Below are positions 1 through 8,617 of a stretch of 25,260 bases of DNA, in pieces (within the stretch, counting starts at the first letter, position 1; each line of letters begins with the position of its first letter). The notes under the pieces are model-generated. The model was not told where the DNA came from and searched no databases. It was given only the letters and a program-made list of their open reading frames with translations. The stretch spans positions 39,255-64,514 of the forward strand of contig BFEA01000198.1 in the NCBI GenBank assembly GCA_003427395.1, written 5' to 3'. The DNA is from Chara braunii. Taxonomy: Eukaryota; Streptophyta; Charophyceae; Charales; Characeae. Both the position numbers and the translations under genes were made by a program.

Positions 1-430
1 TTCCTTCCCCCCTTCCTTCCCCCCCACGTTCCCCCCGCGTTCCTCCATGCCTCCTCTTGCTCCTTGCCATGTTCTTCCTTCCTCCTCCTCACACATTTAC
101 ACACAACCTTGCCATGCCATCTTTTTCCTCCTCCTCTTCCCCTCTCCTTCCCCTACTACTCTAGCTCCTTACCATCTTGAAGTTCTTCCTCATGTCATCT
201 TCTCCTTCTCCTCTTGCTTGCCATCTTGTTCTTCCTGCCATTTTTCCTCCTTCCCACATTCCCCGCGCCTTCTCCCTCCCTTCCGTCCCGCGTTTTATCC
301 CATCTTCGTCCACGGCTTCTTCCCCCTGGGCTCTTCTTCCCCGAATCCCCCGCCCCTCGTCTTCCCCTCTTCCTTCCCCTCTTCCTTTCCCCCTTCCTTC
401 CCCCCCACGTTCCCCCCGCGTTCCCCTAAC
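1..430. repeat. C/T-rich low-complexity DNA with a terminal direct repeat
   Basis: Almost pure pyrimidine on the plus strand, built from TTCC, CCCC and TCC runs. The block that opens the window (CCTTCCTTCC, CCCACGTTCC, CCCGCGTTCC) recurs at about 383-425, so the tract has a long direct repeat at its two ends. Long open frames here encode only Pro/Ser/Phe/Leu strings and are composition artefacts. I see no gene. Confidence 0.8.
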
Positions 431-439
431 CCCTCCCCC

Positions 440-960
440 TTTTTTTTTTTTTTTTTTTTTTTTTTATATCAATCCACAATTCATTAACAATACGAAACAG
501 AGGTCGGGGACCTCACACTTCAACCCAGGGGTATCTGACAGCATCAGCCAGCTTAGCTTACAGGTAGGAGACCTGTGGATACTCTTGCAAATGCAGAGTA
601 TAACAAATGAACTAACTATGCCTTTCAAAGCGACCAACCCAGTAACTGAGTCTGAGCCTGAACTTCAAGCAACTTGATAACTGTTATTACTTCAACGCAT
701 GCCCCAGGACCTCAAATTACAATGCTACAGTGAGACTTCTCATATCCAATGGTAGAATAACTCAGTGAGAGACCTTCTCAGAACTAATCTGGGACTAACT
801 TGGCCCAGAGGACTAACCTCCCGGTCCTACTGACACTCTCCTAATGGCCCACAGCGGCCCTAGCAGGGATCCAGTGTCCTGTTCCCACTAAGTCCCTACC
901 AACTGACACACTCCTACCGGCCCACAGCAGCCCTATCAGGGACTGAGGGTCCTGGTCCCA
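440..960 (-). mobile_element. 5'-truncated LINE 3' end with poly-A tail (T26 on plus strand)
   Basis: Read on the minus strand, this segment ends in a 26-nt poly-A tract (plus-strand T run 440-465). The sequence just before the tail contains a GGGTTGAA-x-TGTGAGG-x-CC block. The same kind of block lies shortly before the poly-A of the large LINE at about 16315-16335, and both copies are followed by a short AT-rich stretch ending in ATA or ACT next to the A tract. I infer a second, 5'-truncated copy of a related LINE consisting of 3' UTR only. The upstream boundary is not defined; the homology weakens beyond about 720. No coding sequence remains. Confidence 0.5.
825..960. repeat. 73-bp imperfect tandem duplication
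   Basis: Two units share CTAC-x-GACAC-x-CTCCTA and GGCCCACAGC-x-GCCCTA followed by AGGGA. GGCCCACAGC starts at 846 in the first unit and at 919 in the second, giving a 73-bp period. It lies inside or next to the minus-strand LINE fragment. Confidence 0.75.
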
Positions 961-1064
961 TGAAATCGAGTGATCTGGTTCCTTGTCTTAGACAAGCCTG
1001 ATGCTGTTACTACCTACAGTTCGTATATTAGACAACCACTTCTCTTTCTGCTCTCAGAGGGGGG

Positions 1065-1265
1065 GCCCGACCGACCGAGTGATCTGGTTTCACCCTGCTT
1101 TTAGCGCCCTGGCAGGGCGGATGGAGTGGTGAGGCCCGCCCGACCGACCGACGGGTGGATACAATGAGTGGTGAGGCCCGACCGACCGACGGGTGGAGCC
1201 AACGAGCGGACGGACCGACCAATGGTCGGGCCGACTAAGTGGACCGACCGACCGAGAGACCCTAC
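1065..1265. repeat. GACC / CCGACCGACGGGTGGA repeats
   Basis: Repeated CCGACCGAC blocks, with GTGGTGAGGCCCG and CCGACGGGTGGA each present in at least two close copies. It is GC-rich and satellite-like. It grades into the purine-rich GAGC array that follows. Confidence 0.75.
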
Positions 1266-1324
1266 GGACCCAAGGCCGAGCGAGCGGAAAAAAGAGCCGA
1301 AGTGTTTTTTTTCGTAAGCGATTT

Positions 1325-1840
1325 AACGGTCGGCCGAGCAAGCGAGCAAGGAGCAAGGAGCGAGCGAGCGAGCGAGGAGCGAGAGCAAGCGAGCAAGGAG
1401 CGAGCCGAAAGATCGCAACCGAGCAAGGAGCGAGCGAGCCGAAAGAGAGCAAGCGAGCAAGGAGCGAGCGAGCGAGGAAACGAGTGATCGAGCGAGAGTA
1501 AGCGCGCGAATGAGAGCGAGCGAGCGAGAGCGAGAGTAAGCGCGCGAGTGAGAGGAAGCGGGAAAGACAGCAAGCGAGCAAGGAGCGAGCGAGCGAGGAA
1601 GCGAGCGATCGAGAGCGAGAGTAAGCGGGCGAGTGAGAGCGAGCGAGCGGTAAGCGCGTGAGCGAGAGCGAGGGTAAGCGCGCAAGTGAGAGCGAGCGGG
1701 AAAGAGAGGAAGCGAGCAAGGAGCGAGCGACGAGGGAGCAAGGAAGTGAGCGACGAGGGAGCGAGTAAGACCATATAGTGCGAGTGAGAGTGAGGAAGCG
1801 AGCGGCGAGGGAGCGAGCGAGCTACAGTTCATCGACGACC
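1325..1840. repeat. Degenerate GAGC/GAGCGAGC purine-rich array
   Basis: About 500 bp built from GAGC, GAGCGAGC, AAGGAGCGAGC and GAGAGTAAGCGCGC units. The plus strand is very rich in G and A and poor in T. Higher-order units recur, for example AGCAAGGAGCGAGC many times and GAGAGTAAGCG at least three times. Open frames of 80-209 codons on both strands encode only Arg/Ser/Glu or Leu/Ala/Ser low complexity and are by-products of the repeat. Confidence 0.85.
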
Positions 1841-1899
1841 TCGTTGTTGACATTAGTCTGAGCTAACTCGTCATTGTTGTCACTTTTTCCATCCCGTGG

Positions 1900-2345
1900 T
1901 CTTCAATAGTAGAGTGGTTTGACCGTTGCACACAAATGACGTGTTGGAAATGAGTCGAGATTAAGAGGTGGTTGCAGGACTTGCGCCGGATAGGAATGAG
2001 TCGCAACGGACATCCTGAATATCTATAAGGAAAATGGTCCCCAATAGGAGAGTAGTCTGACCGTTCCACATGAATGACGTGTTGGAAATGAGTCGAAATT
2101 AAGAGGCGGTTGCAGGACTTACGCTCACTTGCGAAGTGCGAATCTACTCTCACTTATCGACCCACAATGAATGACGTGTAGAAAATAAGTCGGTGGTGGT
2201 TGCAGGACTTGCGCTCACTTGCGAAGTGTGAATCTACTCTCACTTATCGACCCACATGAATGACGTGTAGAAAATAAGTCGGCATTAGACGACGGTTATA
2301 AAACTTGCGCTCTCTTGCGATGTGCGAACCAATTCCCAATTATCG
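1900..2345. repeat. Degenerate minisatellite, about 4 units
   Basis: Four related units carry, in order, a GACCGTT or GACCCAC block, AATGACGTGT, a GAAAATAAGTCG or GGAAATGAGTCG block, GGTTGCAGGACTTGCGCTC, CACTTGCGAAGTGCGAA, and CTACTCTCACTTATCGA. Units two to four keep the full order. The first lacks the CACTTGCGAAGTG segment. AATGACGTGT occurs near 1935, 2073, 2169 and 2259, so spacing is about 90-138 bp. It ends shortly before coding block A. Confidence 0.75.
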
Positions 2346-2441
2346 AACCCTTCCGTGCGTATTAAGATCCTCTATTTCTTGCTTATGCACTTGGGAGAAT
2401 CGCAACTGACGCGCTTCCTTGCCTTTCTCCATTGATGCAGA

Positions 2442-3330
2442 ATGGATATTGGGACTTCGTCGCAGAGTAGAAACTCCTCAGCACCGGAGATCGATCTAAT
2501 CATTTTGTCGAAGAACATTTTGGAAGACATTGGACGCTTTGGTCTGGACCGTGACTGCCTGCACCTCGAAGATGATGTTGCCCCGGACGGGGAAATCCCT
2601 TCGTGGCAAAGTGCGGACGTAGGACACCTTCGGATTTGCCGAGATGTAGGGTCGAACTTTTGGTACCTGTACACTCTGATGAAGGATGTACAAGCATACC
2701 CTATTGGGTTGGAGTCACTTCTGAAGAGGGAACCCGTTGAAAAGGAACCCGTCCAAACTTCTAAGATGGTTGAAGCATGACACATTTTATGTGAGGAACT
2801 TAAGTGGGCATCGTTGGACAAGTTGCATAAAAAACTGTGTGCCTGGGTTTGCATCGGTCAACCGACGAAATCGGCGCCGGTGATCATAGACTACTTCGGC
2901 CGAGCGAGGGTGTGTAATCGAGGCACCACCGTCGTGACGCTCTTCACTGCCGTTAAGGTGGACGGTCGACGAATGAGATCTCTTTTTCTCGCAAGGGAGG
3001 AATTTCACGGTGTCAAACTCACTTCTTTACATATCCGGCCCTACTGGTTCCCTTGCACGGTTCAAAAACAGGCTCGCCATAGATCAAGCGCTCAAAGATG
3101 AGCTGCATTTGCGGGTTGACTGTTTGGTGCACCAACAACTTCACTACCTCTTCGATAGCTGCGACGAAATAAATTTCACAGTCGAACATAGGGAAAACGA
3201 ATTGCGATTTGTTTACCGCCATCTGGATTATTCAGCCTCCGGACCTCAGGAAGTGACTCTGCGCAACGGAAAAACGAGATATGTGTGCGACTGCCCTTAC
3301 TGCGATGCTGGACATCTACATCTTCACTAG
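2442..3330 (+). pseudogene. Coding block A, unrecognised protein, broken by one stop and one frameshift
   Basis: I do not recognise this protein. A first open segment starts at the ATG at 2442, directly after an acceptor-like GATGCAG, and runs 112 codons to TGA at 2778. The same frame is open again for about 100 codons, with protein-like composition (LDKLHKKLCAWVC, IIDYFGRARVCNRG). Near 2985-3009 the signal moves to the +1 frame (GPTGSLARFKNRLAIDQ and ELRFVYRHLDY) and ends with TAG at 3328-3330. A joined product would be about 295 residues, the length of block D. A T5 run at 2983-2987 is a likely frameshift site. A segment with TAVKVDGRRMRSLFLAREEF resembles in pattern the D segment CVACSNRNRTLTDAVVYVSR, so A may be a remote paralog. 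No signal peptide, membrane segment or known domain is evident. It could also be a multi-exon gene with short introns, but I see no clear GT...AG pair at the breaks. Confidence 0.45.
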
Positions 3331-3616
3331 CGGCGTTCTAAATTACTTGCTTCGTGTTTTCTCCACTGCGAATAGACTCGCACTATGCTTATAGCCCGTT
3401 GAATTTTATGTTCGCCCCCTTACTTATCTCTCGTTCATCATGCCCCATCCCCTTCGGTATACCCCGATGCATGACAAACTGACTATCTAATTACGAGTTC
3501 GTTCGCACTTTGCCAACATTAGTCAGTCTTTACTTCGCCGTTTACCCGCCTCTCCGTGTATGACAAGGTGGAATGTTTGACACCCGCAACGACGTTGTTT
3601 TCTCTTCTGATGCAGG
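3331..3616. other. Intergenic, A to B
   Basis: No gene seen. It contains GCGAATAGACTCGCAC near 3369 and GAGTTCGTTCGCAC near 3496, variants of the GCGA-N-ACTCGCAC motif repeated across 2-10 kb. A pyrimidine tract followed by GATGCAG lies directly before the B start codon and looks like a 3' splice acceptor. Confidence 0.5.
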
Positions 3617-4075
3617 ATGTCGTCTGGAAATTTCAGTGGGACCATCGTTGTCAGAGACCTGGGCTGCTGCGAAAGTCTGCGAAGTGCAGTTGTTACCGCA
3701 GCTGAGAACATTTATGGGCTTCCCAAATACCGCTACCTTCCGGTCCCCGAAGACGTTCGCGGTCGTGTCCAGCCGTCTGTTTCGCCCCCGCCTACCCCAG
3801 CTTTTCAGTATATTGTGATGGCCACGCTACGCGACAGACCCGTATTCAGAATTGATTTCTACATTGCGTCCGAAGGGGAGTTGAGAAACTGTTTGTATTA
3901 TTCGTACGTAACCAGCACATCTTTCGATACAATGCCAGAAGGTTGTGAGCCTGCTATTACGTTTTTCTTATCGATCGTCATCATGCATATCGCCTCGTGC
4001 TTGGATGGAGAATTATTCCTTCTGTCCGGCGTGAGAGAAGTTGATGACAGTCCACCGTTCTGGGGAGACCGTTGA
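3617..4075 (+). CDS. Coding block B, unrecognised 152-aa protein, maybe truncated
   Basis: The ATG at 3617 follows directly after TCTGATGCAGG, an acceptor-like context shared with block A. The protein is 152 aa with no domain I recognise. A hydrophobic stretch near residues 115-130 (ITFFLSIVIMHIASC) could be a buried helix or a weak membrane segment. After the TGA at 4073-4075 the same frame stays open for 29 more codons with an amphipathic, protein-like end (HWSNLNRYLRDILMRDLPD) to TAG at 4163, so TGA may be a nonsense change, for instance from CGA. Residues 20-100 align loosely with the middle of D: an AAE or CARH block, a Pro-rich spacer, then L-R-x-R-x-x-F, an IAS or VACS block, and YVTS or YVSR. 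I infer a remote, N-terminally shorter paralog of D. That homology is by eye only. Confidence 0.4.
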   Translation: MSSGNFSGTIVVRDLGCCESLRSAVVTAAENIYGLPKYRYLPVPEDVRGRVQPSVSPPPTPAFQYIVMATLRDRPVFRIDFYIASEGELRNCLYYSYVTSTSFDTMPEGCEPAITFFLSIVIMHIASCLDGELFLLSGVREVDDSPPFWGDR

Positions 4076-4165
4076 CCGTTCCAAATCGGTCACTGGAGCA
4101 ATTTGAATCGATATTTAAGAGATATACTCATGCGCGACTTGCCGGATATCGAAGCAGATCTTTAG

Positions 4166-4701
4166 GCCCGAATTCCCGAACCAAGTCCTTTTAATCGAGT
4201 TCAACATAGACGAGCGCAATGACGACGATCGTGGGAGGCTGCTCGAAGACTGTACATGCTCAGCCTGCTACCATGAAGATCGTACTAACTCTTTTCACGC
4301 GACGCATGCTACGAAGATACTCATCCTCTTAGGATATTTGGATTCTATATGTGAATAGACTCCCATTTATCACCTCACTCCTTTTGCAGTGGGTCTGGCC
4401 CTATCACGTTGTGAACATCATGTCGGGCTTGGATGAGCTTCTGTGTGGGACTTGTGTAGGCAGGTGAACACCGTGTCGGGTTCGGATGACCTTTTGTCTA
4501 ATGCAGGACTTCGGCACGAATCAGCGTTTGTGTAGGTCTTCGGTTGAACTTGTGTTCGACAGGTTCGTATTAGAGGTAGGGTTTGCTTCATGTGTAATGC
4601 AGGACTTTTCGGCTTGTGGCGAAGAGGGCGAGTCATATAGACTGTATGGAAGCGTCTTCTGTAGATAAGGGCATGTCATGTAGACTGTACGACGTGGGCT
4701 T
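4166..4701. other. Intergenic, B to minisatellite, with a short imperfect duplication
   Basis: No convincing gene. Within 4405-4620 two imperfect copies share GTGAACA-x-C-x-TGTCGGG-x-T-x-GGATGA. TAATGCAGGACTT also occurs twice (about 4498 and 4596), a variant of the GATGCAG and GCAGGACTT strings used in the minisatellite at 1.9-2.3 kb. Composition is ordinary. Confidence 0.45.
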
Positions 4702-4905
4702 GAATGATTTTTGGAATGCCTACATGTGCCTTAGAACGTCTCCTTCAATGATTTTTGGAGAGGCTCCATGTACTTTGTGAATTTTGAAAAGCTTCCATTT
4801 ACTTTGTATTGAATTGTTTTTGAAAACGTCTCTGTGTACTTCGCAATTTGCCATTGAATGATTTTTTTGCATTGAATGATTTCTGGAAACTCTCCTTGTG
4901 GTGTG
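4702..4905. repeat. Degenerate tandem repeat, TTGAATGATTTTTGGAAA unit
   Basis: About five degenerate units of roughly 40-50 bp. Each has TGAATGATTTTTGGA or TTGAATTGTTTTTGAAAA followed by a CTCC or GTCTC block and TGTACTTTGTGAATTT or a variant. Units begin near 4702, 4747, 4807, 4852 and 4870. Confidence 0.65.
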
Positions 4906-5062
4906 CAACTTCACCTTTAGAAAAACACTAGGCAACTTGAAGGCGATGACAAGAGTTACTTATAGGAATGAATATGGATCTTCTCCACACAAAGATTTGA
5001 TAACATGTTCACCGGGTGATATACAAATGACAAGCCAACGTCCATATTAAATCATCACGCTG

Positions 5063-5135
5063 ATGGTGTGCGCACCTGCTTCTCCATCTAAGTGCAAGTT
5101 CATTCGCACTTCTGGTGTGAACCCCGAGCAATTCC
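5063..5135 (+). repeat. ACTCGCAC repeat, copy 1 of 4
   Basis: Begins ATGGTGTGCGCACC, continues with TCTCCATCTAA, a GAGTTC-x-TTCGCACTT type core, and ends with a GAACCCCGAGCAAT block. The same order of blocks recurs at 7330, 7411 and 9136. The core GCGAGTTCACTCGC of the better copies is an imperfect palindrome. The preceding 100 bp (GATGACAAGAG, AAATGACAAGCCA) is also shared with the sequence before the copy at 9136. Confidence 0.75.
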
Positions 5136-5405
5136 CTCGCACTTTGCTTCAACTTGACCTTTACAAAAACAACAGGCAACCTGCAAATGTTTCCCTCTCT
5201 CTGTTTCTCCCGACTTCCGCAATAGTGACCTTGCAAATGTGTCGATCTCTCATCTTGATGTGATGGGATGTATGCATGTTTTCGATAAAAAAATGCCCAT
5301 GTCAAGGAGGGGATCGAACGAACCGCCGGTAAGCACCTGCACATCACGAAGCAAGAGCACGTCCCAATTGGAACATCGTCGGGTTCTTGCGATGTCGACT
5401 CCCGC

Positions 5406-5930
5406 ATGATGCCTACACTGAACAGCGGCAGGATGACCGGTCCGCCTCTATGATGTGGATCTAATGGTGGATTGCGTCAAATCTGCTCTCATAGATCCAC
5501 ACCGGGGATGGGGGCCGGGATCGGACCACTGTTTGCTTGTAAGGCATCATGTGATGTGTCGATATAACCGACATCCAGAACTGCTTGGTGAGCATCTAGT
5601 GCTACGCCAATAAGTTCCAAACAAGATCGCAAAGTCCCCTAAGAATGTTCATTGTCGGTTCCTCACGTCGTCGATTCCCATGTGATGAGTACAGTAAACA
5701 GCGGCAGAATGGCAGGTCCCCTCGCCAGAATGGATCTAACAGTGGATTGCGTCAAATCTGCTCTCAAAGATCCACACCGGATAGAAGGTCCTGCAGTCAG
5801 CCGCTGCTTGCTTGTAAGCATCGTATGATGTATCCATACGATCGACATCCAAAATTGTTTGGTGAGCATCTAGTGCGACGCCAAGCAGTTCTGAACACGG
5901 TCGTAAGGTCCCATAAGAATGCTTTAAGCA
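5406..5930 (+). repeat. Tandem duplication, about 275-bp period
   Basis: Two diverged copies share AACAGCGGCAG (5421 and 5697), GGATTGCGTCAAATCTGCTC followed by AGATCCACACCGG, TGGTGAGCATCTAGTGC, and TAAGAATG (5640 and 5914). The period is 274-276 bp along the whole length. Frames through it are unrelated between copies, so it is unlikely to be coding. Confidence 0.85.
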
Positions 5931-5950
5931 CTAGAGACCTCAGACCGCCG

Positions 5951-6150
5951 ATTGTTTGGCACTTCGTGAAGGTGTTCATTTCAACCGATGCAGAAGGCTC
6001 GTGATCACTTCCATTGCTTGTATATGTGCCCATGGGTGCTTGGCGTTGCATACATGTAGTGTTGTTTGACACTTCCTTACGGTGCTCTGTCGTACACCGA
6101 TAACCGCGAATTGACTCGCTGTTCAACTGCAGTCTCTCTCTCTCTGTCTC
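5951..6150 (+). repeat. TTGTTTGACACTTCC repeat, two copies, running into (CT)n
   Basis: GATTGTTTGGCACTTCGTGAAGGTG at 5951 and GTTGTTTGACACTTCCTTACGGTG at 6061 are two copies of a module also found at about 9375, 9768 and 9848. The second copy goes on through CACCGATA, GCGAATTGACTCGC and TGTTCAACT. It is then followed by a short (CT)n at 6131, as the copy near 9430 is followed by (CT)n at 9482. Confidence 0.7.
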
Positions 6151-6358
6151 TCTCTTTCCTGCCATGCCCGTTGATGTACCTCTCGCCCGGCTGGGTGTAG
6201 TGCGGTCGTGCGGTGGTGGTCAAGTTCAACAAGACGCCCGTCGTCGGAGTTTCGACGGACGTCCTTGGGGGGCATGGTTATTTTCTTTCCCTGCGAGCTG
6301 GGCGAAAGCATTTGCTGAATTTTTTTTATTGTGGCCTGCAGGGCATTTGCCGATCGCG

Positions 6359-7234
6359 ATGGCCATGTCGGAGTGGATTACCCCAGGTAATTGGCATGAG
6401 CGCATGGCATACCCTTTTCCCCCATGCGCGCTACGCGTCTCCGGCAGTGGAGACTCCACTGTTATTGACGGTGCGACAAGAGACGACTTGGAGTGTGATC
6501 CTTGGATGAAGGTCGTCCCGTTCACTGATGCTCCCCTGGACTCGTGGAAAGAGCATGAATGGGACAAAATGCTCAGTCAGTGTAAGTGGGCAGACGACTA
6601 CAAGTTCGCTAACATGTGCGAGTTTGGGAGTTTCGTTCTCGTGACTAGAGCTGTGCTGGGTTCTGTTCGGTGTCGTTACTTGAGTGCAAAGCTTAATATT
6701 CCTCGTTATCAAAATGTGTTGGCCTGCAGTGTCGTGACTGCTTCACCGCGCACATGGTCCCGTGCGCTGAAACACGAGTTGCTTGCCTGTGCACGACATT
6801 CCGAGTTCCTCGATCAGTACCCGTTGCACTCTCCAGGGCTGTTGCCTCGAGCAGTTTCCTACTGCTGCGTTAGATTGCGTCATAGAAAGTTATTCTTATC
6901 TAGGGTCCTTTGCGTCGCGTGTTCAAATCGGAATAGGACCTTGACTGACGCTGTGGTCTACGTGTCCAGGAATGAGTTGCACCTCGGGAGAGACAGGATC
7001 GGTTCGGTCACAATAGAATACGAAGGGACATGGGATTTGGTAATCGGGGGTAAGGTGGACGATGTGGACGCTTGGCATGAGGTTGAAGCTCAAGCGTCCT
7101 CTATACGGGATGCTATAGGCACGTCTCTGGCCGGAAGGACCGGGTTCGTTCGCATGAAATATATTTTCATGTTCGCGGAAGATGCTCCAGTCGTAGTGTC
7201 TTACATTCGGGTCGCCTTTTCGAACTTTGAATGA
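6359..7234 (+). CDS. Gene D, intact 291-aa protein of unknown family
   Basis: This is the longest intact non-transposon frame in the window. I do not recognise the family. I chose ATG 6359 because alignment to paralog D' begins just after it (at PFPPC, about residue 18); an upstream in-frame ATG at 6164 would add 65 residues of Arg/Ala-rich, low-quality sequence. The frame crosses an acceptor-like CTGCAG at about 6337-6342, so an upstream intron is possible. Segments conserved with D' are PFPPC, GAT-x2-D, DP-x-M-x-VVP, W-x2-M, YKF-x-NM, CARH-x2-FL-x-QYP, AVSY-x-CVRL, RVLCVA-x-SN, DAVV-x-VS-x-NE, DLVI-x-G, WHEVE and FVRMKY. Cysteine and tryptophan positions are well kept. No signal peptide, membrane helix or catalytic motif is obvious. 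A CT-rich tract lies 200 bp upstream. Expression and splicing are unknown. Confidence 0.6.
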   Translation: MAMSEWITPGNWHERMAYPFPPCALRVSGSGDSTVIDGATRDDLECDPWMKVVPFTDAPLDSWKEHEWDKMLSQCKWADDYKFANMCEFGSFVLVTRAVLGSVRCRYLSAKLNIPRYQNVLACSVVTASPRTWSRALKHELLACARHSEFLDQYPLHSPGLLPRAVSYCCVRLRHRKLFLSRVLCVACSNRNRTLTDAVVYVSRNELHLGRDRIGSVTIEYEGTWDLVIGGKVDDVDAWHEVEAQASSIRDAIGTSLAGRTGFVRMKYIFMFAEDAPVVVSYIRVAFSNFE

Positions 7235-7329
7235 ACGCATGTACACACCGGCCTGTCGTCATCGGTAGAAGTGAAAGTTCTGAACGGATGTTACACGCCG
7301 ATTTCCTTATACATTACATACATGAGCTC

Positions 7330-7400
7330 ATGGTGTGCGCACCTATCTCTCCATCTAAATGCGAGTTCACTCGCACTTGCTGTGTGCACCCCGAGCATTC
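7330..7400 (+). repeat. ACTCGCAC repeat, copy 2 of 4
   Basis: Lies between D and D'. It carries ATGGTGTGCGCACC, TCTCCATCTAAATGC, GAGTTCACTCGCACTTG and CACCCCGAGCA in the same order as copy 1. Confidence 0.8.
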
Positions 7401-7410
7401 CACTTCAGTA

Positions 7411-7480
7411 GTGTGACCACCTGGCTCTCCATCTAACTGCGAGTTCACTCGCACTTGTGCTCTGAACCCCGAGCAATCCG
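7411..7480 (+). repeat. ACTCGCAC repeat, copy 3 of 4
   Basis: Adjacent to copy 2, giving a local tandem pair with a period of about 81 bp. It has GTGTGACCACC, CTCTCCATCTAACTGC, GAGTTCACTCGCACTTG and GAACCCCGAGCAATCC. Confidence 0.8.
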
Positions 7481-7609
7481 CTTAAGTGAATGTCTTGACG
7501 ACTGTGTGTGGGCGAGGCCACGACACTTCCCGTTCGCCAACTATGTTCAAGAGTGTCAACGTGCCCGTGTGTATCGTCTAGTATGTGCGCGTGGTGTGTA
7601 GGGTGCGTA

Positions 7610-8617
7610 ATGGAGGCGACCTTCTCGACACCGCGGATCATGGAGTCGATCTTCACGACACCACGGACCATGAGTCCCGAGACGAACATTCGATTGGCAG
7701 AACCGTTTCCTCCTTGTGCTAGATCCGTGCGGCATTTCAACGGCGTGACTTCAATCCACGGAGCGACCGCAGAAGACTTCGAAGAGGACCCCTTGATGAC
7801 CGTCGTCCCGTGCATGGACGACCATATTGATGGTTGGTGCGGCGACAATTGGGCCACGATGGAGAGTGACTGCCCTTGGGCCAGCCAATACAAGTTCTCC
7901 AACATGTTATAGTTCGGGGACCTCATCCCGTTGCCTGACGTTGTCCTCGGACACAAGTTCCTGAACCGTATGCGCAGAGCACTAAGCTGCATTAGCCGGT
8001 ATTTCAGTCGCCTCGAGTGCCACTACGTCAGGTCGTCGCCACGAGCTAAGGGAGGCTCGCGGAAGCAAGAGTTGGTGGACTGCGCTCGTCACTGCCCGTT
8101 CCTAGAGCAGTACCCGGTCCGTTGCCCCGGGAATTCTCCACAAGCTGTCTCATACTATTGTGTGCGGTTGACTGTGTCCGGATCTGATTTCGCCAGGGTT
8201 CTATGTGTCGCTACTTCGAACGAGAGTAGGAAACTCGTCGATGCAGTTGTGTTTGTATCATGGAACGAGGTGGTAATTGAGGGGTCCAAATTCGTGCCGA
8301 CGCGCGGGTCTGCTCGTGTAGACGGGTGGTGAGATTTGGTGATAGCAGGGCAGGTCCAAAACTTTTCTTTGTGGCATGAGGTGGAAGAGAACGTGTGTGA
8401 CATGCGGGACTGTATAGGGAATTGTTTAGCACGATCGGGAGTGTTTGTGAGGATGAAATACATGTCCGTTTTTACGGAGACTGCATCAGTCGACGAACCG
8501 TAGATCCGCGTATACGGATCATCAATGAACGCTTTGTATGGCTTCGGTTCACGACCTCGTCCTCGGGGAACCCCAAATGTCACTAGATCCGGACGTGTGG
8601 TCATACATTGTGTTTAA
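7610..8617 (+). pseudogene. Gene D', diverged paralog of D with three in-frame stops
   Basis: Translation from ATG 7610 gives a protein clearly homologous to D: 36 of 72 positions match from PFPPC onward without gaps (hand count). The reading frame is continuous to TAA at 8615-8617 but for three stops. TAG at 7910 stands where D has GAG, TGA at 8330 lies at the TWDLVI site of D, and TAG at about 8501 stands where D has TAC. Length differences from D are multiples of three; I found no frameshift. After the last stop the frame stays open for about 37 codons beyond the D end. The N-terminus contains a 27-bp near-duplication (ATFSTPRIMES and IFTTPRTMS). The simplest reading is a recently silenced tandem copy that had been under selection. 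Stop-codon readthrough cannot be excluded. Confidence 0.6.

Noticed and set aside
47-677. Overlapping open frames of 71-166 codons in the pyrimidine tract
   Set aside because: They encode only Pro, Ser, Phe and Leu strings dictated by CCT/TTC repeats, and one runs through the poly-T tail. No start context or domain.
1028-1853. Long frames on both strands in the GAGC array (up to 209 codons)
   Set aside because: Present in several frames at once with Arg/Ser/Leu/Ala low complexity, as expected from a repeat lacking stop triplets.
6164-6358. 65-codon N-terminal extension of gene D
   Set aside because: Composition is poor, it has no counterpart in D', and it crosses an acceptor-like CTGCAG, so the start at 6359 is preferred.
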